Source of the DNA: Deltaproteobacteria bacterium | GTDB taxonomy: Bacteria; Myxococcota_A; Polyangia; DRWM01; JAAZOP01 | Length of the DNA stretch: 52,030 bases | Direction: 5' to 3' | Assembly (NCBI GenBank): GCA_016218765.1 | Contig: JACRCZ010000119.1 | Location: 1 to 52,030, forward strand | Part shown: positions 31,906 through 39,950 of the stretch, piece by piece | Position numbering within the stretch: the stretch's first letter is position 1 | Layout: every line of letters begins with the position of its first letter | The notes under the pieces: model-generated | What the model was told of the DNA's origin: nothing | Database searches by the model: none | The model's input: the letters and a program-made list of their open reading frames with translations, nothing else | Position numbers and translations under genes: made by a program

Positions 31906-33876
31906 TCACGGGCGGTCGGGGGACGTTGCGGGCGGATCGTCGGGGAGAGGGAGGCGGATGGTGAAAGTCGAGCCCTTGCCGACTTCGCTCTCGAAGGAGA
32001 GGGAGCCGTCGTGCAGCTCGATCATGGAGCGGGCGATGAACAGGCCGAGGCCGGTGCCGCCGACGGTGCGGCGGGTGGAGCTGTCGGCCTGCTCGAAGAT
32101 CTGGAAGATCCGGCTGCGATCCTCGTCGGAGATGCCCCGGCCCGAATCGACGACGTCGACGCGCAGGACACGTCCCGTTCCGGTGGTCTCGACGCGCGCA
32201 CGGACGTTGATCACGCCGCAATCGGTGAACTTGACGGCGTTGGAGACGATGGCGGCGAGGGCCTGGCCGATGCGGTGCGGGTCGACCCACACGGGCGGCA
32301 GGCCGGCCTGGAGGTGGGTCTGGAGCGAGACGTCCTTGTCGCCCACGAGCGTGCGGGCGTGGCTGGCGGCCTGGGAGATCAGCTCCACCGAAGGGGTCCA
32401 TTCGCGATGGAGCTCGACCCGCCCGGCCTCGACCTTGGCCGAGTCGAGAATGCCGTTGATGATCGCCAGGAGGTCCTCGCCCCCGTGGTGGATGAGCCGC
32501 ACGTCGTCGCGCTGCTTCGGGGCGAGGCCGCCCTCGACGCCGCGCAGGAGCAGCTCGGAGAAGCCCAGGATGGCGTTGAGGGGGCCCTTCAGGTCGTGGC
32601 TGACGGAGGCGACGAACTGGGTGCGCATGCGCTGGGCCTCGTCGAGCGCGGCGAGGGCGGCTTCCTCGTCGACGCGCATGCGGGCGGCGCGGCCGGCCAT
32701 GGCGACCGCGGCGTCCTGGAGCCGCGCGACCTCCCGGACCGCAGAGGCGGCCGGAGCGGGCGAGGGCGGAAGCGACGGGCGGGTAGCGACCTGGGCGACG
32801 GCATCGGCCAGGGCGCGCAGGTGGCGTCCGGCACGGCGGCCGAGGCCGAAACCGAGCAGATAGACGGCACCGAGGGCGACGAGGATCGCGAGCAGCAGCC
32901 AGGGCGGCGCGCCGGCGGGGGCCGGCAGCGGGGACCACACGAGCACGGCGGAGGGGCGGCCGCTGGGCGAGGGCGGAAGGAGGGCGGCGGCGTAGACGAT
33001 GTCGCGGGCGGGCTCGACCCACGACCCCGCCGGACGGTCGGGCGCGGCGTCGAGGGCGACGCCGCACGCCTTGGCGGCGAGCCGCGAGCGGTCCTCGCGG
33101 TCGCACGGGAGGATGACGGTCATGCCGGAGGTGCGCGGATCGGGGGACGCCGACAGTGCGCCGATCGTCGCGAGGACGTCGTCGGAGGCAAGGGCCGCCG
33201 CGGCGCGCTCGTGCGACGCGCGCCACAGCTGCTGGTCGTGGCGAGCGCCGTCGAAAGCGAGGTACAGCAAGCCGAAGAGGGAGGCCGCGGCGACGGGGAC
33301 GAAGAGCAGGACGCCGACGGCGGTGGCCAGCGAGGCCCGGTACGACGCGGCGGACGGGGGCGCCGGCAGGCGGGCGAGGAAGGGACGGAGGGCGAAGCGG
33401 GCGACGAGCTGGGCGGCGCCGGCGGAGAGCGGCGCGGCGAGGAGGGCGGCGGGCCAGAGCGGGCGCGACCAGCGGACGAGGTCACCGGCGAGCCACGAGG
33501 CGAGGAGGAGCGCGGCGGGACAGACGGCGAGGAGAACGACGGCCAGGATCCGGCCGTAGCGGCGGGGATAGGCGGCCAGCCGGCCGGCGAGGGTGCCGAC
33601 CTGCGCGGCGGGGGCGGCGTCGCCGCGCGAATGCGCGTCGGAGAGGCGCCGGACGATCGGCCACAGATCAACCCGGAGAATGACGAGAGCGGCGGCAAGG
33701 CCGCCGGCCAGTCCCAACAGGACCGCCAGCTCCGCAACGCGGGCGAGGTACGTGCCTCGACCGAACAGCTCGGCGCCGAACACGATGGCACCGGCGCAGG
33801 CGGCGCCCGCGACGAGGGCGACCAGCCAGAGCACGCCGACGATCCGACCAGGACGGATCGGCCGGACCTCAGCCAT
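31906..33876 (-). CDS. membrane histidine kinase with two sensor/linker TM blocks
   Basis: 656 aa from ATG at 33876 with GGAGAG 6 nt upstream; its 5' end overlaps the 3' end of the previous kinase by 8 bp. About seven hydrophobic segments lie in the first 340 residues around a small extracytoplasmic-looking region with two Cys (VILPCDREDRSRLAAKACGV). HisKA follows with the phospho-His in VSHDLKGPLNAILGFSELL, then HATPase with VSNAVKFTDCG (N box), VDSGRGISDEDRSRIF (G1) and GTGLGLFIARSM (G2). There is no receiver domain and no response regulator in the window, so the partner is elsewhere. Confidence 0.9.
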   Translation of the reverse strand: MAEVRPIRPGRIVGVLWLVALVAGAACAGAIVFGAELFGRGTYLARVAELAVLLGLAGGLAAALVILRVDLWPIVRRLSDAHSRGDAAPAAQVGTLAGRLAAYPRRYGRILAVVLLAVCPAALLLASWLAGDLVRWSRPLWPAALLAAPLSAGAAQLVARFALRPFLARLPAPPSAASYRASLATAVGVLLFVPVAAASLFGLLYLAFDGARHDQQLWRASHERAAAALASDDVLATIGALSASPDPRTSGMTVILPCDREDRSRLAAKACGVALDAAPDRPAGSWVEPARDIVYAAALLPPSPSGRPSAVLVWSPLPAPAGAPPWLLLAILVALGAVYLLGFGLGRRAGRHLRALADAVAQVATRPSLPPSPAPAASAVREVARLQDAAVAMAGRAARMRVDEEAALAALDEAQRMRTQFVASVSHDLKGPLNAILGFSELLLRGVEGGLAPKQRDDVRLIHHGGEDLLAIINGILDSAKVEAGRVELHREWTPSVELISQAASHARTLVGDKDVSLQTHLQAGLPPVWVDPHRIGQALAAIVSNAVKFTDCGVINVRARVETTGTGRVLRVDVVDSGRGISDEDRSRIFQIFEQADSSTRRTVGGTGLGLFIARSMIELHDGSLSFESEVGKGSTFTIRLPLPDDPPATSPDRP

Positions 33877-35359
33877 GACGCTCTCCGGCCGGAGGACCGG
33901 CGAGCGGCAGGCGGACGGTGAAGGTGGAGCCTTCGCCGAGGGTGCTCTGCGCGGTGACGTCGCCGCCGTGCATCTGGGCGAGGCGGCGAACGATGGCCAG
34001 CCCCAGTCCGGTGCCCTCGCGTTTGGTGCGCGCGTCACCGGTCTGGCGATACTCCTCGAAAACCGCGGCCAGCGCGTCGGCGGCGATCCCGGGGCCGGTG
34101 TCCGAGACGGCGAGTACGGCCTGGTCGTCCTCGCGGGACACCTCGAGCCGGACCTCGCCGCGCTGGGTGAACTTGAGGGCGTTGCCGACGAGGTTCTGGA
34201 GGATGCGGCGCAGGAGGCGGGCGTCGGCACGCAGTCGAAGTCGCTCGTGCTCGAACCGCACGGCCAGGCGCACCGGCTTGTCCCGGAGCTGGCCCTCCGC
34301 CTCGTCCATCACGGCGCGGGCCACGTCCACGGCGTCGGTCTCGGTGAACTCGGCATGAAGCTGGCCGGCATGGAGGGCGGACAGGTCGAGGATGTCGTTG
34401 ACGAGGTTGAGCAGGTGGTCGCCGCTCTCGCGGATGATGCGCAGATCCTCGCGCTGCCCCGGCGCCAGTGGTCCCTCGAGCCCCTCGAGGAGCACCTCGG
34501 AGAAGCCGATGATCGTGTTCAGCGGCGTGCGCAGCTCGTGGCTCATGACCGCGAGGAAGTCGATCTTGTCCTGATCGGCGCGGGCGAGATGGGCGCGGGC
34601 CTTGCGGTACCGACGGAGATCGGCGGCGAGCCGCTCGCGCACGGACTCGTAGGTCCAGGCGAACAGTCCCAGTTCGTCGCCCGCCTGCGGCAGCCGGGGC
34701 CGGGGCGCCATCGACGCGCCGGCCGTGTCCTCGGCGACGAACAGCCCATCGAGGCCGCGCTCCAGGCGGCGCAGGTCGGCGGCGAAGCGCTGGGCCACGA
34801 CCAGGACGGGAAGCAGGCTGAGGCCGATGATGATGGCGCCGAACGCGAGCGCGAACCACGGCCGGCGCGAGGCCAGGTCGACCGGCGCGGGCTCGACGAT
34901 CGAGACGACACCCGTGCCCTCCTCCGCGCCGCCGAGAGGCGCCCCGGCGACAAGCACGGGATCGGCCTCCTCGCCGCCCAACTCGGCGAGCCCTCCGGCC
35001 GGGACGCGCCAGGGCGGCGCCACGGGACCGGAGGGCCCTTCCACGGACGCCGGCCGGCGGCCGGGGCCGACGAGCACGAGGCGGCCGGCGAAGCCGCGGG
35101 AAAGCTGGGCGACGGCGTCCGGAAGCCGCTCTGCCCGGATGTCCCTCAGCGCGCCGGCCACGACACGCATCGCGTCGCGCTCGGCCAGCGCCGCGCGACG
35201 GGTCGCCGCGAGGGGATCGCCTTCGGCGACGAGGAAGAGGAGCGCGGTCACGGCCGCCGTGGCGGCGAGCGAGGGCAGGACGAGGGCGGTGACCAGGCCG
35301 ACCCGGAGGCGCGGGGTGGCACCAGGCCGCGCCGCGGTGGTATGGTCCTCCCCGGGCAT
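33869..35359 (-). CDS. sensor histidine kinase
   Basis: 496 aa. Two membrane helices (near residues 20-43 and 170-192) flank an extracytoplasmic sensor domain of about 125 residues with no Cys; a HAMP-like linker (RRLERGLDGLF, DELGLFAWTYESVRERL) leads to HisKA with SHELRTPLNTIIGFSEVL, and the HATPase has QNLVGNALKFT, VSDTGPGIAADA and GTGLGLAIVRRL. The ligand is unknown. It is translated ahead of, and overlapping by 8 bp, a second histidine kinase of different N-terminus, an unusual tandem. The start codon overlaps that of divergent rsmG (CATG). No Shine-Dalgarno; a -10-like hexamer lies 7 nt upstream. Confidence 0.92.
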   Translation of the reverse strand: MPGEDHTTAARPGATPRLRVGLVTALVLPSLAATAAVTALLFLVAEGDPLAATRRAALAERDAMRVVAGALRDIRAERLPDAVAQLSRGFAGRLVLVGPGRRPASVEGPSGPVAPPWRVPAGGLAELGGEEADPVLVAGAPLGGAEEGTGVVSIVEPAPVDLASRRPWFALAFGAIIIGLSLLPVLVVAQRFAADLRRLERGLDGLFVAEDTAGASMAPRPRLPQAGDELGLFAWTYESVRERLAADLRRYRKARAHLARADQDKIDFLAVMSHELRTPLNTIIGFSEVLLEGLEGPLAPGQREDLRIIRESGDHLLNLVNDILDLSALHAGQLHAEFTETDAVDVARAVMDEAEGQLRDKPVRLAVRFEHERLRLRADARLLRRILQNLVGNALKFTQRGEVRLEVSREDDQAVLAVSDTGPGIAADALAAVFEEYRQTGDARTKREGTGLGLAIVRRLAQMHGGDVTAQSTLGEGSTFTVRLPLAGPPAGERHG

Positions 35360-36107
35360 GGTGCGGAGTTTATCGGGACGGGCGGCGGAAACAAGAGAAC
35401 ACGACGGCGGGTCCGGCGCGGGGGCCGCGCGGCCGTCGGCGGCGGAGCGGGACGCGGCACGGAACGCCCTGGCGACGGCGCTGGCGGCGCACGGGCTGCC
35501 GGCGGTCTCGCCGCCGGCTCCGCTGGTGGACTACCTGGCGCTGCTCGTGCGCTGGCGCACGCGGCGGCGCATCGCGGGTCCGGCGGACCCGGTCGAGCTG
35601 GCCGTCGAGGCGCTGGTGGACGCCTGGTTCGCGGACGAGGTCGTGCCCCGGGACGGGGCGCTCGTCGATGTCGGTTCCGGGGCCGGCTTTCCCGGCATTC
35701 CGCTGGCCGTACTGGGCGGGGAGCGGCGCGTGACGCTGGTCGAGCCGGCGGCGGCGCGGGCGGCCCTGTTGCGGGTTGCGGCGGCGACGCTGGCGCTGCC
35801 GCTGCGGGTGCTGGCCGTGCGCGGCGAACACCTGGCCGACGAGGTCGCGGCCGGGCGGGAGCCCGCGGCCGACACGGCGATCGCGCGCGCCTTCCGCGCG
35901 CCGGACGGATGGCTGGCCCTGGCGGCCCGCCTCGTGCGTCCCGGGGGCTCGGCCATCGTGCTCGCGGCGCGGTCGTGGCCGGGGCCGGATCCGGGCGCGG
36001 CGTGGACGACGGTGGCGCGGCGGGACTACGCGCTGCGCGGGCGCGCCCCGCGCTCGGCCTGGCGGCTGCGTTCGACCGGAGCGGCGGCATCACCCATCCT
36101 TCCCTGA
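35358..36107 (+). CDS. rsmG: 16S rRNA m7G527 methyltransferase
   Basis: 249 aa from ATG at 35358. RsmG (GidB) uses SAM to methylate N7 of G527 in 16S rRNA. The SAM-binding motif LVDVGSGAGFPGIPLAVLGG, the acidic VTLVEP strand and the AIARAFRAPDGWL stretch (SRA-like motif) are all present; the usual W-N-x-x-x-N-L-T region is degenerate (WRTRRRIAGPAD). The N-terminus adds a Gly/Ala-rich arm. It normally sits near gidA/parAB, but here it is beside a kinase, opposite in strand. TATGGT at 35341-35346 is a possible -10. The ATG overlaps by 2 bp with the divergent kinase start. Confidence 0.9.
   Translation: MVRSLSGRAAETREHDGGSGAGAARPSAAERDAARNALATALAAHGLPAVSPPAPLVDYLALLVRWRTRRRIAGPADPVELAVEALVDAWFADEVVPRDGALVDVGSGAGFPGIPLAVLGGERRVTLVEPAAARAALLRVAAATLALPLRVLAVRGEHLADEVAAGREPAADTAIARAFRAPDGWLALAARLVRPGGSAIVLAARSWPGPDPGAAWTTVARRDYALRGRAPRSAWRLRSTGAAASPILP
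35367..35394 (-). promoter_or_regulatory. candidate promoter TTGTTT-N16-TAAACT
   Basis: Minus strand: TTGTTT (35394-35389), 16 nt, TAAACT (35372-35367), then 7 nt to the ATG of the first histidine kinase. It would lie inside the 5' end of rsmG if that gene starts at 35358. Leaderless transcript expected. Confidence 0.45.
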
Positions 36108-36123
36108 CGACGGTCCTTCGCGG

Positions 36124-36153
36124 TTGACCGGCGGGACGGCGTGCGCATGTTCT
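36124..36153 (+). promoter_or_regulatory. weak candidate promoter TTGACC-N18-TGTTCT
   Basis: TTGACC (36124-36129), 18 nt, TGTTCT (36148-36153). It lies after the rsmG stop and 50 nt before the next ATG; the -10 is poor. Confidence 0.3.
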
Positions 36154-36204
36154 GCGAGGCCGCGGGCCGCGGGGGGTTGTGGTCTGCGGCGCCGGGAGGA
36201 AGCC

Positions 36205-37056
36205 ATGGCGAGAGTTCTCGTGGTGGGTGCGACGGGCAAGGTGGGTCGCGAGACCGTGCGGGAGTCGTCGCGCCTCGGGGCGACGGTCCTGGCGGCAACG
36301 CGACGGCCCGGCGAGTACCGCGGACCGAACGGCGTGCAGCCCGTGGAGCTGGACCTGGAGCACGCGGAGACTTGGAACGACGCAGTACGGGGCGTGACGC
36401 GGCTGTTCCTGATGGCGCGGCCCGGGGACTCCCGGCCGGAGGAGACGCTGATCCCGCTGTTCGAGCGCGCGCGGGGGGAGGAACTGGAGCGGGTCGTACT
36501 GCTGTCGGTCCTGGGCGCCGACCGGGACGAACAGCTCGGCCTGCGCAAGGTGGAGAAGCACGTCGCGGCCTCGGGCGTGCCGTGGACCTTCCTCCGCCCG
36601 AACTGGTTCATGCAGAACTTCAGCCACGGCTTCCTGTTCGATTCGATCCGTGCGACGGGCGGCGTCTACCTTCCGGTGGGCGACGCCAAGGTGGCCTACG
36701 TCGACACGCGGGACGTGGGCCAGGTCGGGGCGCGGGCGCTCGTCGAGGACGGGCACGAGGGCCGGTCGTACGCGTTGACGGGTCCGCGCGCGCTCGACCA
36801 CGCGGAGGCGGTCGCGATCCTCTCGCGGACTTCGGGGCGAACGATCGCGTACGTGCCGATCGGCGAGGACGACGCGCGGCAGGGGATGCTCAAGTCGGGC
36901 TGGCCGCCGGCGTCGGTGGAGTTCTTCCTCCGGCTGCTGCGGGGGATGCGCGCCGGCGACGCGGCGGCGGTGTCGCCGGACGTCAAGGCGGTTCTGGGCC
37001 GCGACGCGATCTCCTTCGAGCAGTTCGCCGACCGCAACGCAGCGCAGTGGCGATAG
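36205..37056 (+). CDS. NmrA-like NAD(P)-binding oxidoreductase
   Basis: 283 aa with GGGAGGA just before ATG at 36205. The Rossmann motif is VLVVGATGKVGRETV and other NmrA/atypical-SDR landmarks are LSVLGADRDEQLGLRKVEKHV, a WTFLRPNWFMQNFS stretch and AYVDTRDVGQVGARAL. The family includes NAD(P)H-sensing regulators and quinone/flavin reductases (QOR2-like); the classical SDR Tyr-x-x-x-Lys is not obvious, so it may bind the nucleotide as a sensor or reduce quinones. Single gene with convergent neighbour 13 bp away. Confidence 0.85.
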   Translation: MARVLVVGATGKVGRETVRESSRLGATVLAATRRPGEYRGPNGVQPVELDLEHAETWNDAVRGVTRLFLMARPGDSRPEETLIPLFERARGEELERVVLLSVLGADRDEQLGLRKVEKHVAASGVPWTFLRPNWFMQNFSHGFLFDSIRATGGVYLPVGDAKVAYVDTRDVGQVGARALVEDGHEGRSYALTGPRALDHAEAVAILSRTSGRTIAYVPIGEDDARQGMLKSGWPPASVEFFLRLLRGMRAGDAAAVSPDVKAVLGRDAISFEQFADRNAAQWR

Positions 37057-37069
37057 GGCGGGACCGCCG

Positions 37070-37930
37070 TCAGAACGAAGCGCAGACCCCGGAGAAGAAG
37101 GTGGTGCTGTGGGTCACGCCCAGCGTCACGTCGTCGGAGAACGGCGGCACGTCCACGGTCCAGCCGTGGTCCGCCGGCGGAGCGTCGCACGTGCCGTTCC
37201 CGTTGTAGTCGGCGTAGTAGTCGACCCGGTAGTCGCGGCCCGCCTGCAGCTCGCCCGGCCAGGCAAGCTCGAAGGCGCCGGCGGCCACGGTCGCGACGAG
37301 ACGGTCGACGACGCTGCCATCGGCGAGGTCGACCAGCGCCGCGTTCATGGTCTGCCCGTCGTGGAAACCGAATCCGATGCCGGAGAGAGTGAGGTCGAAC
37401 GCGGTCCGGGGAAACGAGGCGCAGACGCCGGCGTAGAAGGTGGCGCTGTGGGTCACCGTGAGCGACACGTCGTCGACGAACGCCGGCACGACCATGGTCC
37501 ACCCGTGGTCGGCCGGCGGGGGCTCGCAGCTCCCGCTGCGGTTGTAGTCGATGTAGTAGTCCACACGGAAGTCGTGCCCCGCCGCCAGCACGCCCGGCCA
37601 GGCGAACTCGAACGCCCCCGCCGTCACCGTCGCGGCCGAGCGCGCGACGGTGGTCCCGTCGCCCGCGTCGATGACCGCCGCCTCGATGCGGTTGCCGTTG
37701 TGGAAGCTGAAGCCGACGCCGGAGAACGAGAGGTCCCAGGGACCGCCGGCGGCCTCGGAGCCGGCGTCCGCGTCGGCGTCCGCGCCACCGCCTTCGTCCG
37801 TGGTCGAATCGGCGGCCGTGTCGGCGCTCGTGTCGGCGTCATCGTCGAGCAACACGGCATCTCCCTCGTCGCAGCCGGTCGGCACAAGCGCACCGGCCAG
37901 CAGCAGGGCGGTCATCGTGCAGCGGATCAT
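37070..37930 (-). CDS. lipoprotein with two tandem copies of an unrecognised beta domain
   Basis: 286 aa from ATG at 37930 with GGGAGG 9 nt upstream. PTGC lipobox, then an Asp/Ala/Thr spacer. Two related domains of about 95 residues follow (LSFSGVGFSFHNGNRIEAAV... and LTLSGIGFGFHDGQTMNAAL...), both containing VDYYIDYNRSG/VDYYADYNGNG, a PPADHGWT stretch and VTHSATFYAGVC/VTHSTTFFSGVC. The DYN-x-x-G loops and one Cys per domain suggest metal binding or an inter-domain disulphide. I do not recognise this domain. It has its own promoter upstream. Confidence 0.75.
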   Translation of the reverse strand: MIRCTMTALLLAGALVPTGCDEGDAVLLDDDADTSADTAADSTTDEGGGADADADAGSEAAGGPWDLSFSGVGFSFHNGNRIEAAVIDAGDGTTVARSAATVTAGAFEFAWPGVLAAGHDFRVDYYIDYNRSGSCEPPPADHGWTMVVPAFVDDVSLTVTHSATFYAGVCASFPRTAFDLTLSGIGFGFHDGQTMNAALVDLADGSVVDRLVATVAAGAFELAWPGELQAGRDYRVDYYADYNGNGTCDAPPADHGWTVDVPPFSDDVTLGVTHSTTFFSGVCASF

Positions 37931-37958
37931 GTCGGATTGCCTCCCCTCGGGTGGAAGG

Positions 37959-37986
37959 AAGGTAACCACGGGCGTAGAGGCGTCAA
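37959..37986 (-). promoter_or_regulatory. candidate promoter TTGACG-N16-TACCTT
   Basis: Minus strand: TTGACG (37986-37981), 16 nt, TACCTT (37964-37959), 28 nt before the ATG of the two-domain lipoprotein. Good -35. Confidence 0.5.
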
Positions 37987-38025
37987 AGCGGCAGGCGCGA
38001 TCAGGGCCGGTTTCTCCGCTCGCGG

Positions 38026-39840
38026 TCAGGGCTGGACGACGCCGTCGGCCAGGCGGACGTTGGCCTTGCCGCCGCCGGCGAGCGGGACGGAGACGACGCC
38101 GTTGCGAATCGTAAGCCGCCCGCAGTTGATCCCCAGATCGCCGCCGGAGCCGCCGGAGCCCGGCGGGTAGGTACCGGCGAACGAGGTGCTCCACAGCATG
38201 CGGCGGGTGGCGACCGACCAGGCGGTCACGCGGTCCAAGCCCGCGACGACGACGGCGTCGTCCGTGCAGGCCAGGGCGACCCCGACACTGCTGCCTCCGA
38301 CCCGGGCCGGGGGGGCGACATCGTCGCCGGCCAGCTCCAGGGCGCCGAGGGCGCCGGCATCGAGCGCCCAGGCGAGATCGAAGATGCGGGCCTGGGACAT
38401 CATCTCGAAGATGGTCCCGGTGACCAGCGCGGAAAGCTGGAGCAGGTCGTCTCCCGGCTGTCCGTCGACGTCGGCGCGGCAGGAGCAGCCGCGCAGCGCC
38501 TGGTACTCGGCCCGCTCCTCGGCCGCCAGCACGCGCAGCTCGCCGGCCTCGTGCGCCCACACCCGGAACTCGGTCTCCTGGTTGGACAGGATCGCGACAT
38601 CGTAGACGCCGGCCGGCAGCTCGCCGGCCGCCCCCGCGGACGGGGCGGAATCGCCGCTCGAGCCGCGGGCGCCCGCGACCTCGACACCGCCGGCGTCGCT
38701 GACCCGGATGTCCGCACCGCCGCCGCGGGTGACGACGGTCACGGCGAGCCGGAGCGGCGCGTCGAGGCGGAGGGAGAAGTGCGTCGACGGCGCCTGCGCG
38801 GTGGGGACGTGCACGACGGTTTCCCCGAGCACGAGGGGCTCGGGGCCGGAGCGGACGAGGGTCAGCTGCCCGGCGCCCGAGCCGCTGCCGGAACCGGCGA
38901 AATGGGCGACAAGCTCGCCGGCGGGGAGCCGGTGCTCGGCCACCCCGGATGACGACGTGCTTCCGGTGCCCAGAACCGCGCCGTCCGCGCCCAGGAGCCG
39001 GTACGGGCCCATGCCGCTGCCGTCGTAGGAGACGCTCCAGAAGCCTTCGCGGTCGAGCGGTACGACGACGCCGACGGCCGGCGTCCCGTCGGCGACGGCG
39101 ACGCGGAGAGGATTGCGGCCGTCCCAGCGCGCGAGCGGTCCGGCCTGGACGCGGAGGTGCTGGGGGATCGGCGAGCTTTCGCATTCCACGTGGATGGTCC
39201 CGGGGCCGGCCGGGAGATTCAGCCAGGACCAGACCTGGTGGGAGTCGTGGAGCGGGCCGGCGAGAACGGCGTCGCCGGCGCCGAGAACCGACATGGTGCA
39301 CGAGCGGGAGACGTTTTCCGCGCCCATCCATGCCTCCCACGGCGCGGCGGCGGGCACGGCGAACGCGAGGTCGATCGACGTCGGACCGCCGCCGTGGTCC
39401 GGGACGTCGATATCGAGCGGCGTGCCGGGTTCGAGGGTCGCGGCGGGGAGGACGAGGGGGCCGGCGGGGGCCGCCGAGGTTCCGCTGGACGTGGTGGTCG
39501 AGGAGCTGAAGGTCCCGGAGCCGCTGCGAGTGAGGAAGAAGACGGCGACGCCGGCACCGATGAGCGCGTCCATCACGAAGAAGACGACGAGGAACCGGGC
39601 GAGGCCGCTCCTGCGCGCGACGGTCGGCGCGCCGGGCGAGCGCCACGGTTCGGCGCCCGCGCCGGCGCCGAACGGGTTCTCCGGCGGCGGTGCCATGACG
39701 GGCGGCGGGGCGAGGACCGGCGCGGGCATGAACTGCGTGGCCTGCACGAGGGTGCCGCAGTAGGCGCACTTGATCCCTCCGGCGTCCGGGGCCTCGGGCA
39801 TCGGGGCATGGCAGGACGGGCAACGGACGGCGACTGGCAT
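38026..39840 (-). CDS. zinc-ribbon membrane protein with large exported beta region
   Basis: 604 aa with GGGAGG 9 nt before the ATG. The N-terminus is a zinc ribbon (CPSCHAPMPEAP, KCAYCGTLV) in the cytoplasm, then a Pro-rich linker, one transmembrane helix (FLVVFFVMDALIGAGVAVFF), and about 480 exported residues that are beta-rich, with PPC-like segments (PLDIDVPDHGGG; ELPAGVYDVAILSNQETEFRV) and a C-terminal PQQ/propeller-like end (DRVTAWSVATRRMLWSTSFAG; LTIRNGVVSV). This orientation, with a zinc ribbon as the only cytoplasmic part, is frequent in delta-proteobacterial genomes; its function is unknown. Confidence 0.78.
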   Translation of the reverse strand: MPVAVRCPSCHAPMPEAPDAGGIKCAYCGTLVQATQFMPAPVLAPPPVMAPPPENPFGAGAGAEPWRSPGAPTVARRSGLARFLVVFFVMDALIGAGVAVFFLTRSGSGTFSSSTTTSSGTSAAPAGPLVLPAATLEPGTPLDIDVPDHGGGPTSIDLAFAVPAAAPWEAWMGAENVSRSCTMSVLGAGDAVLAGPLHDSHQVWSWLNLPAGPGTIHVECESSPIPQHLRVQAGPLARWDGRNPLRVAVADGTPAVGVVVPLDREGFWSVSYDGSGMGPYRLLGADGAVLGTGSTSSSGVAEHRLPAGELVAHFAGSGSGSGAGQLTLVRSGPEPLVLGETVVHVPTAQAPSTHFSLRLDAPLRLAVTVVTRGGGADIRVSDAGGVEVAGARGSSGDSAPSAGAAGELPAGVYDVAILSNQETEFRVWAHEAGELRVLAAEERAEYQALRGCSCRADVDGQPGDDLLQLSALVTGTIFEMMSQARIFDLAWALDAGALGALELAGDDVAPPARVGGSSVGVALACTDDAVVVAGLDRVTAWSVATRRMLWSTSFAGTYPPGSGGSGGDLGINCGRLTIRNGVVSVPLAGGGKANVRLADGVVQP

Positions 39841-39895
39841 GTTCGATTACCTCCCGTCGGACGGCCGGGGTGGGATGCTAGCACGGACCCGGCGG

Positions 39896-39924
39896 TGGAC
39901 GCGTTGCGGATCGGGTGGTACGTT
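39896..39924 (+). promoter_or_regulatory. weak candidate promoter TGGACG-N17-TACGTT
   Basis: TGGACG (39896-39901), 17 nt, TACGTT (39919-39924). It would give a leader of about 20 nt before the GTG at 39951, which has AAGGAGG 6 nt upstream. Confidence 0.35.
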
Positions 39925-39950
39925 GGCGGGGTCGAGGGAAGGAGGGACCG

